64,000 nt of DNA from Eubacteriales bacterium (lineage in GTDB: Bacteria; Bacillota; Clostridia; Lachnospirales; Lachnospiraceae). Position numbers and translations under genes: made by a program. Where the stretch lies: positions 1 to 64,000 of the forward strand of contig JAUNDE010000005.1 of assembly GCA_030526265.1 (NCBI GenBank), read 5' to 3'. Under the pieces are notes generated by a model. The model saw only the letters and a program-made list of their open reading frames with translations, was not told the DNA's origin and searched no databases. Positions 25,213 through 35,384 of the stretch are shown here, in pieces. The stretch's first letter is position 1. Each line of letters begins with the position of its first letter.

Positions 25213-26007
25213 ATGTTAAAAAAAGAAGAAGCATTAAAAGATGTAAAACTGTTTGTCCTGGATATGGATGGAACTGTTTACCTTGGAGATCAGCTGATAG
25301 AAGGAGCTCTTGATTTTATTCGTGAAGTGGATGCAGATGAGAAGAGAGATTTTGTGTTTTTCACAAATAATGCATCAAAAGTACCTTCTGTCTATGTGGA
25401 GAAGCTTCACAGGCTCGGCCTTGATGTCACGGAAGACAAAGTAATCACAGCCGGGGATGTATGTGCAGCATTTTTGGAAGTGAATTATCCGGGAGCAAGA
25501 GTATATTTGAATGGTACACCTGTTCTTGCCGAGAACTGGAAGAATAAAGGAATTGATCTGGTTGAAGAAAATCCGGATGTTGCGGTTCAAAGCTTTGATA
25601 CAACACTTACGTATCATAAACTGGACAGAATCTGTCATTACGTGAGAAACGGTGTTCCTTTTATCGCAACACATATGGATACAAACTGTCCGACAGAGTA
25701 TGGATTTATGCCAGACTGCGGAGCAATGTGCAGCCTTATCACAGATTCGACAGGTGTGAAGCCGAGATTTCTTGGAAAACCGTGGAAAGAAACGGTTGAG
25801 ATGATTACAGAACTGACAGGATATCAGCCGGAAGAGATGGCGTTTGTCGGGGACAGACTTTATACAGATGTAGCAACAGGAGTGAACAATGGTGCAAGAG
25901 GTTTTCTTGTATTAACCGGAGAAGCAGACATGAATACAGTTGCCGAATCCGATGTAGAACCAACATGCATCTATGATTCATTAAATGAAATGAGAAAATA
26001 TTTATAA
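25213..26007 (+). CDS. HAD-IIA phosphatase (NagD/AraL type)
   Basis: 264 residues with motif I LDMDGTVYLG, motif II FFTNNASK, a C2A cap, then FLGKPWKE and motif III FVGDRLYTDV. HAD-IIA members remove phosphate from sugars, nucleotides or glycerol phosphates. Pairing with an AraM-type enzyme echoes the araL-araM neighbours of Bacillus. GAGGAG (25201-25206) supports ATG 25213 rather than the TTG at 25207. Confidence 0.88.
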   Translation: MLKKEEALKDVKLFVLDMDGTVYLGDQLIEGALDFIREVDADEKRDFVFFTNNASKVPSVYVEKLHRLGLDVTEDKVITAGDVCAAFLEVNYPGARVYLNGTPVLAENWKNKGIDLVEENPDVAVQSFDTTLTYHKLDRICHYVRNGVPFIATHMDTNCPTEYGFMPDCGAMCSLITDSTGVKPRFLGKPWKETVEMITELTGYQPEEMAFVGDRLYTDVATGVNNGARGFLVLTGEADMNTVAESDVEPTCIYDSLNEMRKYL

Positions 26008-26025
26008 TATCAGGAGGATGGTAAA

Positions 26026-26463
26026 ATGAGAGTAGCATTTGGATGTGACCCTAACGCAACAGAATTTAAATTGCAGCTTATGGAGTTTGTGAAAGGACTT
26101 GGACACGAAGTGGCAGATTTTGGAAGTGATGATCCAATCTACGCAAACACAGCAATCGAAGTGGCAAAGGCAGTGGCAGCAGGAGAACATGATAGAGGAA
26201 TCGTTGTATGCGGAACAGGAATTGGCGTTTCCATCGCGGCAAATAAAGTGAAAGGTGCATATGCAGCATGTATCCATGATGTATATCAGGCTCAGAGAGC
26301 AGAGCTTTCAAACCATGCAAATATTATTACAATGGGATCACAGGTGATCGGAATTCAGCTTGCAAAGGAACTCGTAAGAGAATACCTGTCAGTTGAATGG
26401 GATCCAAATTGCAGATCAGTTGATAAAGTTCAGAGAATCATTGATTTTGAGAACGAACAATAG
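26026..26463 (+). CDS. RpiB/LacAB-family sugar-phosphate isomerase
   Basis: 145 residues. The catalytic Cys lies in VVCGTGIGVSIAANK, with MRVAFGCDPNATEFK and CIHDVYQAQRAELSNHANI. The family isomerises ribose 5-phosphate, galactose 6-phosphate or other sugar phosphates, so the substrate is not settled by sequence alone. Eighteen bases after the phosphatase, with CAGGAGG before ATG 26026. Its presence suggests the operon handles an aldose/ketose phosphate pair. A terminator closes the operon. Confidence 0.9.
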   Translation: MRVAFGCDPNATEFKLQLMEFVKGLGHEVADFGSDDPIYANTAIEVAKAVAAGEHDRGIVVCGTGIGVSIAANKVKGAYAACIHDVYQAQRAELSNHANIITMGSQVIGIQLAKELVREYLSVEWDPNCRSVDKVQRIIDFENEQ

Positions 26464-26474
26464 TGTGTTTCAGC

Positions 26475-26504
26475 AGAGGCTTCTCTTGTAGAGGCCTCTT
26501 TTAT
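26475..26504 (+). terminator. terminator of the SorC operon
   Basis: AGAGGCTTCT/AGAGGCCTCT stem around CTTGT, followed by TTTATT. Confidence 0.8.
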
Positions 26505-26582
26505 TATATGAAGTGTATGCCGGGCAGGAGTCATCCTGCTCGATTTTGACAAAATGAAGAAAAGAGCCATCGTACTCGACAT

Positions 26583-26610
26583 TTGTACTGTAAAGATGTA
26601 GTATTATTAT
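26583..26610 (+). promoter_or_regulatory. candidate promoter of dgt-dnaG-rpoD
   Basis: TTGTAC (26583-26588), 16 bases, TATTAT (26605-26610), 45 bases before dgt. Confidence 0.45.
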
Positions 26611-26654
26611 GAGAGGATATTGATTGATACTTCCGTGTGATAGGAGGCTTGTTT

Positions 26655-27662
26655 ATGACGATCCGACAGGAATTGGAAATTCGTGAAAAAGAAATATTAA
26701 GTCCGTATGCAACATTCAGCAGCGAGTCGAGAGGAAGAGAACGATCAGAGGAGGAATGCGATATCCGTCCGGTATTCCAGAGAGATCGCGACAGAATCCT
26801 TCACAGTAAATCTTTTCGAAGACTAAAACAGAAAACACAGGTTTTCCTTCATCCGATGGGAGATCATTATCGTACACGGCTTACACATACGTTAGAGGTT
26901 TCTCAGAATGCAAGAACAATCGCAAAGGCACTTCGCTTGAATGAAGATCTGGTAGAGGCAATTGCTCTTGGTCATGATCTTGGACATACGCCTTTTGGTC
27001 ATGCAGGGGAAAGAGCATTGAATGCGGTCTGTTCAAGGAAGTTCCTTCATAATGAACAGAGCCTTCGTGTTGTTGAAGTGCTTGAAAAGCATGGACAGGG
27101 ACTGAATCTGACATGGGAAGTAAGGGATGGTATTCTGAACCATAAGACAAATGGCACACCACATACACTGGAAGGAAAGATCGTGCAGTTATCTGATAAG
27201 ATCGCATATCTTCACCATGACATCGATGATGCGATCAGAGGTGGAATTCTCACAGAAGATGACATTCCATCTGAGTATAAAAAAGTTCTCGGCAGTACGA
27301 CAAAAGAAAGACTCGATACGTTCGTACATGATGTGATCACACAGAGCCAGGGAAAGAATCAGATCTGTATGTCGGAGCATATCTGGGACGCACTGCTTGG
27401 AATACGTCGATTTATGTTTCAAAATGTATACAGTAATCCGGAGGCAAAGTCAGAAGAAGCAAAAGCAATGCATATGGTCACGAACTTGTATGAGTTCTTT
27501 ATGGAAAATCCAAAATATATGCCGGAGCTATATTGGGAAATGATGGAGACCGGTGTGTCCACAAAAGAGCAGGCGGTGTGCGATTATATCGCCGGAATGA
27601 CGGATTCATATGCTGTTTCCACATTTCTTGAATATTTTGTACCGGAATCCTGGAAAAATTAA
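26655..27662 (+). CDS. dgt: dGTP triphosphohydrolase-like HD-domain protein
   Basis: 335 residues, of the shorter dNTPase class. HD-domain metal ligands are visible in RTRLTHTLEVSQ, LGHDLGHTPFGHAGE and LSDKIAYLHHDIDD. The N-terminus has the family pattern FQRDRDRILHSKSFRRLKQKTQVF. It cleaves dNTPs to nucleoside and triphosphate. AGGAGG is 7 bases before ATG 26655; an in-frame GTG at 26637 overlaps it. It leads the dnaG-rpoD operon, as in other Clostridia. Confidence 0.92.
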   Translation: MTIRQELEIREKEILSPYATFSSESRGRERSEEECDIRPVFQRDRDRILHSKSFRRLKQKTQVFLHPMGDHYRTRLTHTLEVSQNARTIAKALRLNEDLVEAIALGHDLGHTPFGHAGERALNAVCSRKFLHNEQSLRVVEVLEKHGQGLNLTWEVRDGILNHKTNGTPHTLEGKIVQLSDKIAYLHHDIDDAIRGGILTEDDIPSEYKKVLGSTTKERLDTFVHDVITQSQGKNQICMSEHIWDALLGIRRFMFQNVYSNPEAKSEEAKAMHMVTNLYEFFMENPKYMPELYWEMMETGVSTKEQAVCDYIAGMTDSYAVSTFLEYFVPESWKN

Positions 27663-27710
27663 AGGAAATCAAGAAGTTTTGTCGAATCTATAAAATAGAG
27701 GGGGACGATT

Positions 27711-29486
27711 ATGTATTATCCGGAAGAGTTGGTTGAAGAAATTCGTTTAAAAAATGATATTGTAGATGTGATTTCCGGTTATGTGAAACTACAGAAAAAA
27801 GGCAGTTCCTATTTTGGACTGTGTCCGTTTCACAATGAGAAATCCCCGTCATTCTCAGTGAGCAGGCAGAAGCAGATGTATTATTGCTTCGGATGTGGTG
27901 CCGGAGGAAATGTGTTTACATTTTTGATGGAATATGAAAATTATTCTTTTGCAGAAGCGGTGAAGGTACTCGCTGACCGTGCCGGGGTAGAGCTTCCGGA
28001 GGGGGATTATTCAAAAGAGGCAAAAGAACGTGCAGACCTGAAGATGACATTGTTGGAGATCAATAAGCTGGCTGCAAAATATTTTTATGCACAGCTGAAG
28101 TCCGAACATGGAAAAGCTGCCTATACATATTTGAAGAACCGTGAGCTGAGTGATGAGACGATAACCGGCTTTGGTCTGGGATATTCGAATAAATACAGCA
28201 ATGATCTGTACCGGTATTTGAAGGCAAAAGGCTATAAAGATGATATTCTTGTGAAGGCAGGCCTGATCACGATCGATGAAAAACATGGTGCATATGACAA
28301 ATTCTGGAATCGCGTCATGTTTCCAATCATGGATGCGAATAACCGGGTGATTGGATTTGGCGGTCGTGTAATGGGTGATGGAAAACCCAAATATCTGAAT
28401 TCACCGGAGACACCGGTGTTTGACAAAAGTCGAAATCTGTATGGACTTCACCGTGCAAGAAGATCAAGAAAGCCTTACTTTCTCATCTGTGAAGGATATA
28501 TGGATGTGATCGCACTGCATCAGGCAGGATTTACTAATGCCGTTGCATCACTTGGAACAGCGCTTACATCCGGACATGCTTCTCTGATCAAGCGGTATGT
28601 GGATGAAGTGTATCTGACTTATGACAGTGATGATGCTGGGACAAGAGCGGCACTTCGCGCAGTGCCGATACTGAAAGAGGCAGGGATAACAGCAAGAGTA
28701 ATACGTATGGATCCGTACAAAGATCCGGATGAATTTATCAAGAATCTGGGTGCAGAAGCGTTCGCTGAACGCATCGGAAAAGCCAGGAACGGATTTATGT
28801 TTGGGCTTGAGATGCTGGAGAGGGACTATGATCTGTCAACACCGGAAGGAAAGACTGCCTTTTTACGTGAGGCAGCGAAGAGACTTTCCGAATTCGAGGA
28901 TGAGATAGAACGAAGCAACTACATTGAGGCTGTGGCGAAAGCTTATCGTGTCGACAAGGATGAGCTTCGTAAGCTGGTCGTAAAGACGGCTATACAGAAA
29001 GGTCTTGCCAAACCTGCCGGGAGACCGATAACAACAGTTCAAAAAGAGAAGACAAAAGAGGATGGTCATCTGAAATCCCAGAGAATCCTGCTCACATGGA
29101 TGATTGAAGATGCATATATATTTGGCCAGATTCAGAAGATTATTGATGTAAATGATTTTACAGAGCCGCTCTATCGAACTGTTGCAGAACTTCTTTACGG
29201 ACAGTATGAGAAAGATGCCCTGAATCCGGCGCAGATACTGAATCATTTTACAGATGAGGAAGAGCACCGAAGAGTTGCAGAGCTTTTTCATACGAAAATA
29301 AAAGAATTGTCGACTGCGAAAGAGCAGGAGAAGGCATTGAATGAAACTGTGCTTCGAGTAAAGAAACACAGTATCGATGAACAGACGAGAAATCTGGATC
29401 CTGCAGATATCGCAGGACTGCAAAAACTGATGGCAGACAGGAGAGCGCTTCAGAACCCTGATAAATTGCATATTTCTATTAATTAA
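27711..29486 (+). CDS. dnaG: DNA primase
   Basis: 591 residues. The N-terminal CHC2 zinc finger shows [13 protein letters not shown] and [10 protein letters not shown] (about residues 38-66); the catalytic core follows, with the TOPRIM glutamate in [17 protein letters not shown] and the acidic LTYDSDDAG. The C-terminal region past residue about 440 is the helicase-interaction domain. It makes RNA primers at the fork. It lies between dgt and rpoD in the classical macromolecular-synthesis order. Confidence 0.97.
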   Translation: MYYPEELVEEIRLKNDIVDVISGYVKLQKKGSSYFGLCPFHNEKSPSFSVSRQKQMYYCFGCGAGGNVFTFLMEYENYSFAEAVKVLADRAGVELPEGDYSKEAKERADLKMTLLEINKLAAKYFYAQLKSEHGKAAYTYLKNRELSDETITGFGLGYSNKYSNDLYRYLKAKGYKDDILVKAGLITIDEKHGAYDKFWNRVMFPIMDANNRVIGFGGRVMGDGKPKYLNSPETPVFDKSRNLYGLHRARRSRKPYFLICEGYMDVIALHQAGFTNAVASLGTALTSGHASLIKRYVDEVYLTYDSDDAGTRAALRAVPILKEAGITARVIRMDPYKDPDEFIKNLGAEAFAERIGKARNGFMFGLEMLERDYDLSTPEGKTAFLREAAKRLSEFEDEIERSNYIEAVAKAYRVDKDELRKLVVKTAIQKGLAKPAGRPITTVQKEKTKEDGHLKSQRILLTWMIEDAYIFGQIQKIIDVNDFTEPLYRTVAELLYGQYEKDALNPAQILNHFTDEEEHRRVAELFHTKIKELSTAKEQEKALNETVLRVKKHSIDEQTRNLDPADIAGLQKLMADRRALQNPDKLHISIN

Positions 29487-29518
29487 GGATAAAATATAAA
29501 CAAGCAATGGAGGATAAC

Positions 29519-30628
29519 ATGGAAGAAAATGTTGTGAAATTTGAGGAAAAATTAAAAGCCCTTTTAGTAATGGGTAAGAAGAAAAAAAGCATCCTGGAAA
29601 TTCAGGAGATCAATGATTTTTTCTCGGATATGGAACTTGGCCCGGAACAGATGGACAAGATTTTTGAATATCTGGAAGCAAATGGTATTGATGTGCTTCG
29701 AATGAGTGACGATCTTCCGGAAGAAGATGATGAAATCATTCTCAGTGAAGAAGATGAAGTTGATATGGAAAAAATTGACTTGTCTGTACCGGATGGTGTC
29801 AGTATTGAAGATCCTGTTCGCATGTATCTGAAAGAGATCGGTAAAGTGCCGCTCCTCTCAGCAGAAGAGGAAGTTGAACTTGCGAAGAGAATGGCAGAAG
29901 GCGATGAAGAAGCTAAGAAACGCCTGGCAGAAGCGAACCTACGTCTCGTTGTGAGTATTGCGAAGAGATACGTTGGCCGTGGAATGCTTTTCCTTGATCT
30001 GATTCAGGAAGGAAATCTTGGTCTTATCAAGGCTGTTGAAAAATTTGATTATCAAAAAGGATTTAAGTTCAGTACCTATGCTACATGGTGGATCAGACAG
30101 GCTATTACAAGAGCAATCGCCGACCAGGCGAGAACGATCCGTATTCCGGTGCACATGGTTGAAACAATCAACAAATTAATCCGTGTTTCCAGACAGCTGC
30201 TTCAGGAATTGGGACGTGAACCTACGCCGGAAGAAATCGCTGCAGAACTTGACATGCCTGTGGACAGAGTAAGAGAGATCCTTAAGATCTCGCAGGAACC
30301 AGTATCTTTGGAGACACCGATCGGTGAAGAAGAAGACAGCCATCTTGGAGATTTTATCCAGGATGATAATGTACCTGTACCTGCTGAGGCAGCAGCGGCG
30401 ACACTTTTGAAAGAACAGTTGAATGAAGTGTTGGATACATTGACAGAGCGGGAACAGAAAGTTCTCCGTCTTCGTTTTGGAATGAACGATGGACGCGCGC
30501 GCACATTGGAAGAAGTTGGAAAAGAGTTTGATGTTACACGAGAACGAATCAGACAGATCGAAGCAAAAGCGCTTCGTAAGCTTCGTCATCCAAGCCGCAG
30601 CAGAAAACTGAGAGACTATTTAGATTAA
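29519..30628 (+). CDS. rpoD: housekeeping sigma factor (SigA/RpoD)
   Basis: 369 residues. After a short region 1.1 and an acidic stretch, region 1.2 ([11 protein letters not shown]), region 2 ([33 protein letters not shown]), region 3 (HMVETINKL) and region 4 ([32 protein letters not shown]) are all intact. It directs most transcription, and the TTGACA/TATAAT promoters in this window fit it. GGAGG at 29509 serves ATG 29519 (5 bases); ATG 29507 has no ribosome-binding site. Confidence 0.97.
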   Translation: MEENVVKFEEKLKALLVMGKKKKSILEIQEINDFFSDMELGPEQMDKIFEYLEANGIDVLRMSDDLPEEDDEIILSEEDEVDMEKIDLSVPDGVSIEDPVRMYLKEIGKVPLLSAEEEVELAKRMAEGDEEAKKRLAEANLRLVVSIAKRYVGRGMLFLDLIQEGNLGLIKAVEKFDYQKGFKFSTYATWWIRQAITRAIADQARTIRIPVHMVETINKLIRVSRQLLQELGREPTPEEIAAELDMPVDRVREILKISQEPVSLETPIGEEEDSHLGDFIQDDNVPVPAEAAAATLLKEQLNEVLDTLTEREQKVLRLRFGMNDGRARTLEEVGKEFDVTRERIRQIEAKALRKLRHPSRSRKLRDYLD

Positions 30629-30641
30629 GAGAGAGGCGCCT

Positions 30642-31331
30642 ATGGAACTATCGAGAAGACTGAATGCAGTCGCAAATCTAGTGACAGAGGGCGCTTCTGT
30701 TGCTGATATTGGGACTGATCATGCGTATATTCCGATCTATCTGGCAGAGAATCATATCAGTTCACATATCATAGCTATGGATATCAACAGAGGACCTCTG
30801 GAAAAAGCAAAAGAGCATATTTTGGAGTATGGATTTGAAAAGATGATTCAGACGAGGCTTTCGGATGGACTATCCGGTATGAAACCCGGAGAAGCGGATA
30901 CGATGATCGCAGCTGGAATGGGTGGGGGACTTGTTGTTCGAATCCTTCAGAATTCACCGCAGGCAGTTGAATCTGTCCGGGAATTTATATTACAGCCCCA
31001 GTCTGAGATACATAAGGTGAGAGCATATCTGAATAACAATGGTTTTGTGATCACAGAAGAAGATATGGTGGAAGAAGATGGAAAATACTACCCGATGATG
31101 AAAGCAGTTCACGGGAAAGAGAAGCCATTTTCTGACGAAGAACTGTACTATGGCAGAAAGCTGATCGAAAAGAAAAATCCGATTCTCAAAGCTTTTCTGC
31201 AGAAGGAATATACAATAAAAAAGGATATATATGACAAACTGAAAAATCAGGAAAATGAAAGAGCACAGAAACGTGTCCGGGAAATAGAGGAAGAAATAAG
31301 ACGGATACAATGTGTATCAGCCTTGTTTTGA
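30642..31331 (+). CDS. trmK: tRNA (adenine22-N1)-methyltransferase
   Basis: 229 residues. A Rossmann methyltransferase with SAM motif VADIGTDHAYIPIYLAEN, followed by DINRGPLEKAKEHI and the NPPY-like region GMGGGLVVRIL. The lysine-rich coiled C-terminal part matches TrmK. It methylates N1 of A22 in the tRNA D-arm. It starts 13 bases after rpoD and is followed by the nif3-like gene, the conserved Firmicute neighbourhood. Confidence 0.92.
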   Translation: MELSRRLNAVANLVTEGASVADIGTDHAYIPIYLAENHISSHIIAMDINRGPLEKAKEHILEYGFEKMIQTRLSDGLSGMKPGEADTMIAAGMGGGLVVRILQNSPQAVESVREFILQPQSEIHKVRAYLNNNGFVITEEDMVEEDGKYYPMMKAVHGKEKPFSDEELYYGRKLIEKKNPILKAFLQKEYTIKKDIYDKLKNQENERAQKRVREIEEEIRRIQCVSALF

Positions 31332-31354
31332 AGAAATGATCAGAGGTGATATAA

Positions 31355-32146
31355 ATGCTTTGTAAAGAAATAATACAGGTGATCGAACAGGCATATCCGA
31401 AGTCCTGTGCAATGCAGTGGGATAATGTGGGCCTGCTTGTCGGAAGGAAGGAAAAAGAAGTGGAACGAATATATGTCGCACTTGATCTGACAGACGAAGT
31501 CCTTGAGGATGCAGTTGAAAAGCGGGCAGATATGATCGTTACGCATCATCCATTGATCTTTACTGCAATGAAGAAGATTACAGATGAAGATTTTATTGGC
31601 AGACGAATCGTTAAAATGATTCAGAATGATATTTCCTATTATGCAATGCACACGAACTATGATGTTATGGGAATGTCAGATCTGGCAGGTGAGTGTTTGG
31701 AACTCATAGATTCACACATACTGGATATCACCTGTGAGGAGAATCCGGTTGACCATACTCCGAAAGGGATCGGAAAAATTGCGGATCTTGTGAAGCCGGT
31801 GACATTGGGCGAATACTGTGAATATGTAAAAGAAAAGTTCGGGTTAAGTTATGTGAAAGTATTTGGAGATCTGAATGCTGATGTCCGAAGAGTGGCAATC
31901 TCTCCGGGATCCGGCAAAAGTATGATCGATGCGGCAATTTTATCCGGGGGAGACGTTCTTGTTACCGGAGATATCGACCATCATTCCGGAATCGATGCAG
32001 TCGCAAAAGGATTGTCGATTATCGATGCGGGGCATTATGGAATTGAGCACATCTTTATTCGTGATCTGGCAGGATATTTGAGATCCAATATTCATAGTAT
32101 AGAGATAATAGAAACAGAGGAGCATCATCCGTTTCAGATAGTTTGA
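31355..32146 (+). CDS. NIF3-like dinuclear metal-centre protein
   Basis: 263 residues of the NIF3/YqfO family, without the inserted PII-like domain of the longer Bacillus form. Metal-ligand segments are MQWDNVGLLVG, MIVTHHPLIF, YAMHTNYD and, at the end, DAGHYGIEHIF. The fold is a toroidal hexamer proposed to hydrolyse GTP or folate adducts; its function is not settled. AGAGGTG precedes ATG 31355; it is closely coupled to trmK. Confidence 0.9.
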   Translation: MLCKEIIQVIEQAYPKSCAMQWDNVGLLVGRKEKEVERIYVALDLTDEVLEDAVEKRADMIVTHHPLIFTAMKKITDEDFIGRRIVKMIQNDISYYAMHTNYDVMGMSDLAGECLELIDSHILDITCEENPVDHTPKGIGKIADLVKPVTLGEYCEYVKEKFGLSYVKVFGDLNADVRRVAISPGSGKSMIDAAILSGGDVLVTGDIDHHSGIDAVAKGLSIIDAGHYGIEHIFIRDLAGYLRSNIHSIEIIETEEHHPFQIV

Positions 32147-32156
32147 GGTGAGAAAT

Positions 32157-33824
32157 ATGCAGCAGAATGTAATCAACGTTCAGATAGGAAATTCGATTGA
32201 GCATTATCCGGAAGGAATATCCTATAAGGAAATTGCCGGGAAGCACCAGATGGAGTATAACAACGATATTGTTCTTGTATTTGCAAATGAAAAACTTCAG
32301 GAGTTACATAATACTCTGAATCAGGATGCGGTGATACAGTTTGTGACTACAGGAGATGAGATCGGACATAATGCATATGTGCGAAGCATGACACTGCTTT
32401 TGATGAAAGCATTTTATGATGTATGTGATCACAGTCCGGATCTGAAAGTGAGAGTACAGTTTTCTGTAAGCGATGGACTATATTGTACTGTAGAGGGAAT
32501 CGAGAAGGTTGATCAGATGTTGCTCGATAAAGTAAAGAATCGTATGTGGGAAATGGTCGACAGAGATATTCCGATCAACAAAAGGACTGTTCACACGGAA
32601 GATTCTGTTGATCTGTTTAACCAGTATGGAATGAGTGAGAAGAAAAAACTGTTTAAATACAGAACAGCATCGAATGTGAATCTGTATCGGATCAATGAAT
32701 TTGAAGACTATTTCTATGGGTACATGGTACCGAGTACAGGATATTTAAAGTATTTTGAGCTATATCTGTATGACGAAGGACTTGTGCTGCAGCTGCCGGT
32801 TCGAAAAAACCCGAAGGAAGTAAGAAAGTTTCAGCCGGCAGATAAACTGTTTCAGGTATTAAAGAATTCAACAAAATGGGGAGATATGCAGCATCTCGAG
32901 TCGGTCGGTGCATTGAATGACATGATCGCGATGCGGGATCCTCAGGAGACGATTCTTGTCCAGGAGGCATACCAGGAAAGAAAGATTGCAGAGATAGCAG
33001 AGATGATCAGTTCGGATCCAAAGGTGAAGTTTATACTGATCGCAGGACCATCCTCTTCAGGAAAAACAACATTTTCACATCGATTATCGATTCAGCTGAA
33101 GGCAAATGGAATGGTGCCGCATCCAATCGCGGTTGACAATTTCTTTGTGGAGAGGGAAATGACTCCAAGAGACGAAAATGGTGAGTACAACTTTGAGTGT
33201 CTTGGAGCGATGGATATTGATTTGTTTGGAGACTGTATGTCCAGATTGTTAAAAGGGGAGGAGGTTTTCCTTCCGACTTTTAATTTCAAGACCGGTCACA
33301 AAGAATATCTGGATGGACCGAAGAAGCTTGGAGAGTCTGATGTACTTGTGATCGAGGGCATCCACTGTCTGAACCCGGAGATGACAAGGGCACTTCCGGA
33401 TGAGAATAAATTTAAGATTTATATCAGTGCACTGACACAGTTGAATGTGGATGAACACAATCGTATTCCGACAACAGACGGACGTCTGTTCCGCAGGATC
33501 GTGCGTGATGCCCGCACACGCGGAAAGTCTGCAAAAAATACAATTGCAATGTGGGATTCTGTAAGAAGAGGGGAAGAAGAGTATATTTTCCCATATCAGG
33601 AGGAAGCCGATGTTATGTTTAACTCCTCGCTGATATATGAACTTGCAGTTTTAAAGCAATACGTAGAGCCGTTACTTTTTGGAATTGAACGTGACTGTCC
33701 GGAATATTACGAGGCAAAACGTCTGCTGAAATTCCTTGATTATTTTGTCGGGATTGGAAGTGAGAATGTACCGGCGAATTCTCTACTGAGAGAGTTTATC
33801 GGAGGAGGATGCTTCAGAATATAA
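32157..33824 (+). CDS. nucleoside (uridine-kinase-like) kinase with ThrRS-like N-terminus
   Basis: 555 residues. The N-terminal part (1-70) resembles a TGS domain and is followed by a region like the second additional domain of threonyl-tRNA synthetase (HNAYVRSMTLLLMKAFYDVC). From residue about 285 comes a phosphoribulokinase/uridine kinase domain: Walker A AGPSSSGKTTFSHRL, AVDNFFVEREMTPRDENGE, VIEGIHCLNPEM and RRIVRDARTRGKSA. The substrate is likely a pyrimidine nucleoside. This fusion is common in Clostridia. ATG 32157 fits GAGGTGAG better than the GTG at 32148. Last gene of the rpoD cluster. Confidence 0.88.
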   Translation: MQQNVINVQIGNSIEHYPEGISYKEIAGKHQMEYNNDIVLVFANEKLQELHNTLNQDAVIQFVTTGDEIGHNAYVRSMTLLLMKAFYDVCDHSPDLKVRVQFSVSDGLYCTVEGIEKVDQMLLDKVKNRMWEMVDRDIPINKRTVHTEDSVDLFNQYGMSEKKKLFKYRTASNVNLYRINEFEDYFYGYMVPSTGYLKYFELYLYDEGLVLQLPVRKNPKEVRKFQPADKLFQVLKNSTKWGDMQHLESVGALNDMIAMRDPQETILVQEAYQERKIAEIAEMISSDPKVKFILIAGPSSSGKTTFSHRLSIQLKANGMVPHPIAVDNFFVEREMTPRDENGEYNFECLGAMDIDLFGDCMSRLLKGEEVFLPTFNFKTGHKEYLDGPKKLGESDVLVIEGIHCLNPEMTRALPDENKFKIYISALTQLNVDEHNRIPTTDGRLFRRIVRDARTRGKSAKNTIAMWDSVRRGEEEYIFPYQEEADVMFNSSLIYELAVLKQYVEPLLFGIERDCPEYYEAKRLLKFLDYFVGIGSENVPANSLLREFIGGGCFRI

Positions 33825-33895
33825 CGAAGTTAATGCAGAAATATTTCATAAAAAAAGAGCTATAGCAGTAAATGTGAAAATATAATAGAAACAAC

Positions 33896-34067
33896 AAACT
33901 GAAAAAAGATATATCATCAAAACACGTAGCCTTACCTTCACTTCACTTCGGTTTTATCGCGCCCGTACATCGTTCGCGATAGAAGCGTTTGCTCCTCGTA
34001 CGGGCGCAAAACTCGTGAAGTTCGGCCGGCTTACTATTGTTATGATTGATATATCTTTTTTCAGTTT
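33896..34067. repeat. 172-bp element with perfect 21-bp terminal inverted repeats
   Basis: The ends 33896-33916 and 34047-34067 are exact reverse complements (core AAAAAAGATATATCA). Within lies a second inverted set: GCGCCCGTAC (about 33959) with GTACGGGCGC (about 33997), then GTTTT/AAAAC and ACTTC..CGTGAAGT. The whole could fold into one long hairpin. It fills most of the 302-base gap between the convergent kinase and aroC genes and may be a MITE-like remnant or a two-way terminator. No clear target-site duplication. Confidence 0.7.
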
Positions 34068-34126
34068 TGTACTTCACTATATTCATGAGATTAGCTGAAC
34101 TGCTGTTTACAGTATTTCAGTTTGCA

Positions 34127-35224
34127 TTATCTGTAAAAATCAACAATCGAGTCCAGTCGGGAAGTCATATTCATAAGGACTGCATCAAGGATCGAGATCG
34201 CTGTCATGGACTCTACGACAACGACTGCGCGAGGAACGATGACAGGATCATGGCGGCCGTGGATCGTCATGGAGATATTCTCGCTGTCTTTGTTCACGGT
34301 CTGCTGTTCCTGTGAAATCGATGGGGTAGGTTTGACAGCAGCGCGAAGCACGATCTGACTGCCATCACTCATTCCGCCAAGGACTCCGCCGGAGTGATTG
34401 GTTCTTTTGTGAATGCCGGAATCATTGCAGAAAAATGAGTCGTTGTTCTGGCTTCCGAGAGCTGATGCTGCCTGAAATCCGTCTCCGATTTCCACACCTT
34501 TTACAGCTCCGATGGACATGATCGCTTTGGCAAGATTGGCATCCAGTTTTTCAAAGACCGGATCTCCGATTCCAGCAGGCATTCCGTCTACAACACACTC
34601 GATGATGCCGCCTGATGAATCCTGGTTTTTGATACAGTTTTCAAGATATTCAGAAGCTTTGGCAGCATATTCATTGTTTGGCATATAGAGCTTGTTCATG
34701 CTGATTTCATCGAGATGATAATCCTGTTCGGGAATGCTGATGCTTCCGATTGCTTTTGTATAAGCTGTGATTCGAATTCCCAGATGTCCTAAAAGTTTTG
34801 CAGCAATTGCGCCTGCTGCGACCCGGCCGATCGTTTCACGTCCGGAAGAACGTCCGCCTCCGCGATAATCACGGATTCCATATTTGGCATCAAATGTATA
34901 ATCGGCATGTCCCGGACGATAACTGTTCATAATGTTGCTGTAATCTCTGGATTTCTGATCCTGATTGCGGATCAGAAGTGAGATCGGTGTTCCGGTTGTA
35001 ACGCCTTCAAATGTCCCGGATAGAATTTCTACAGTATCACTCTCTCTTCTCATTGTTGTGAATTTGCTCTGTCCGGGCTTCCTTCTATTTAAATAGAGCT
35101 GAATGTCTTCCTCGCAAAGTGAAAGACCTGCAGGACAGCCGTCAATGATGACTCCGATGCCCTCTCCATGCGATTCTCCCCATGTTGTTATTTTAAAGAT
35201 ATTTCCCAGTGATGAACCTGACAT
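34127..35224 (-). CDS. aroC: chorismate synthase
   Basis: 365 residues. It converts EPSP to chorismate with reduced FMN, the last common step to aromatic amino acids. N-terminal [56 protein letters not shown], and the late SVGAVKG-like segment [14 protein letters not shown] are all present. Start is ATG at 35224 with AAGGAG on the minus strand. It is alone and divergent from the L,D-transpeptidase gene; no other aro genes are visible. Confidence 0.97.
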   Translation of the reverse strand: MSGSSLGNIFKITTWGESHGEGIGVIIDGCPAGLSLCEEDIQLYLNRRKPGQSKFTTMRRESDTVEILSGTFEGVTTGTPISLLIRNQDQKSRDYSNIMNSYRPGHADYTFDAKYGIRDYRGGGRSSGRETIGRVAAGAIAAKLLGHLGIRITAYTKAIGSISIPEQDYHLDEISMNKLYMPNNEYAAKASEYLENCIKNQDSSGGIIECVVDGMPAGIGDPVFEKLDANLAKAIMSIGAVKGVEIGDGFQAASALGSQNNDSFFCNDSGIHKRTNHSGGVLGGMSDGSQIVLRAAVKPTPSISQEQQTVNKDSENISMTIHGRHDPVIVPRAVVVVESMTAISILDAVLMNMTSRLDSIVDFYR

Positions 35225-35384
35225 TGTAGTATACTCCTTTTTAATTCATAAAAGTCATTATACAGCAAGTATGATATTATGTTCAATATATCATATGGAA
35301 TTATAAGTTAAAATAAAAATGTACTGTACTTTTTGAAATGTGCATACTATAATTACCGTGTATAGTGTTTTGAGGAGAAATTAC

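Noticed and set aside
34046..34315. Open frame on the plus strand overlapping the 3' end of aroC
   Set aside because: It begins within the inverted-repeat element and is antisense to chorismate synthase; no ribosome-binding site and no family pattern.
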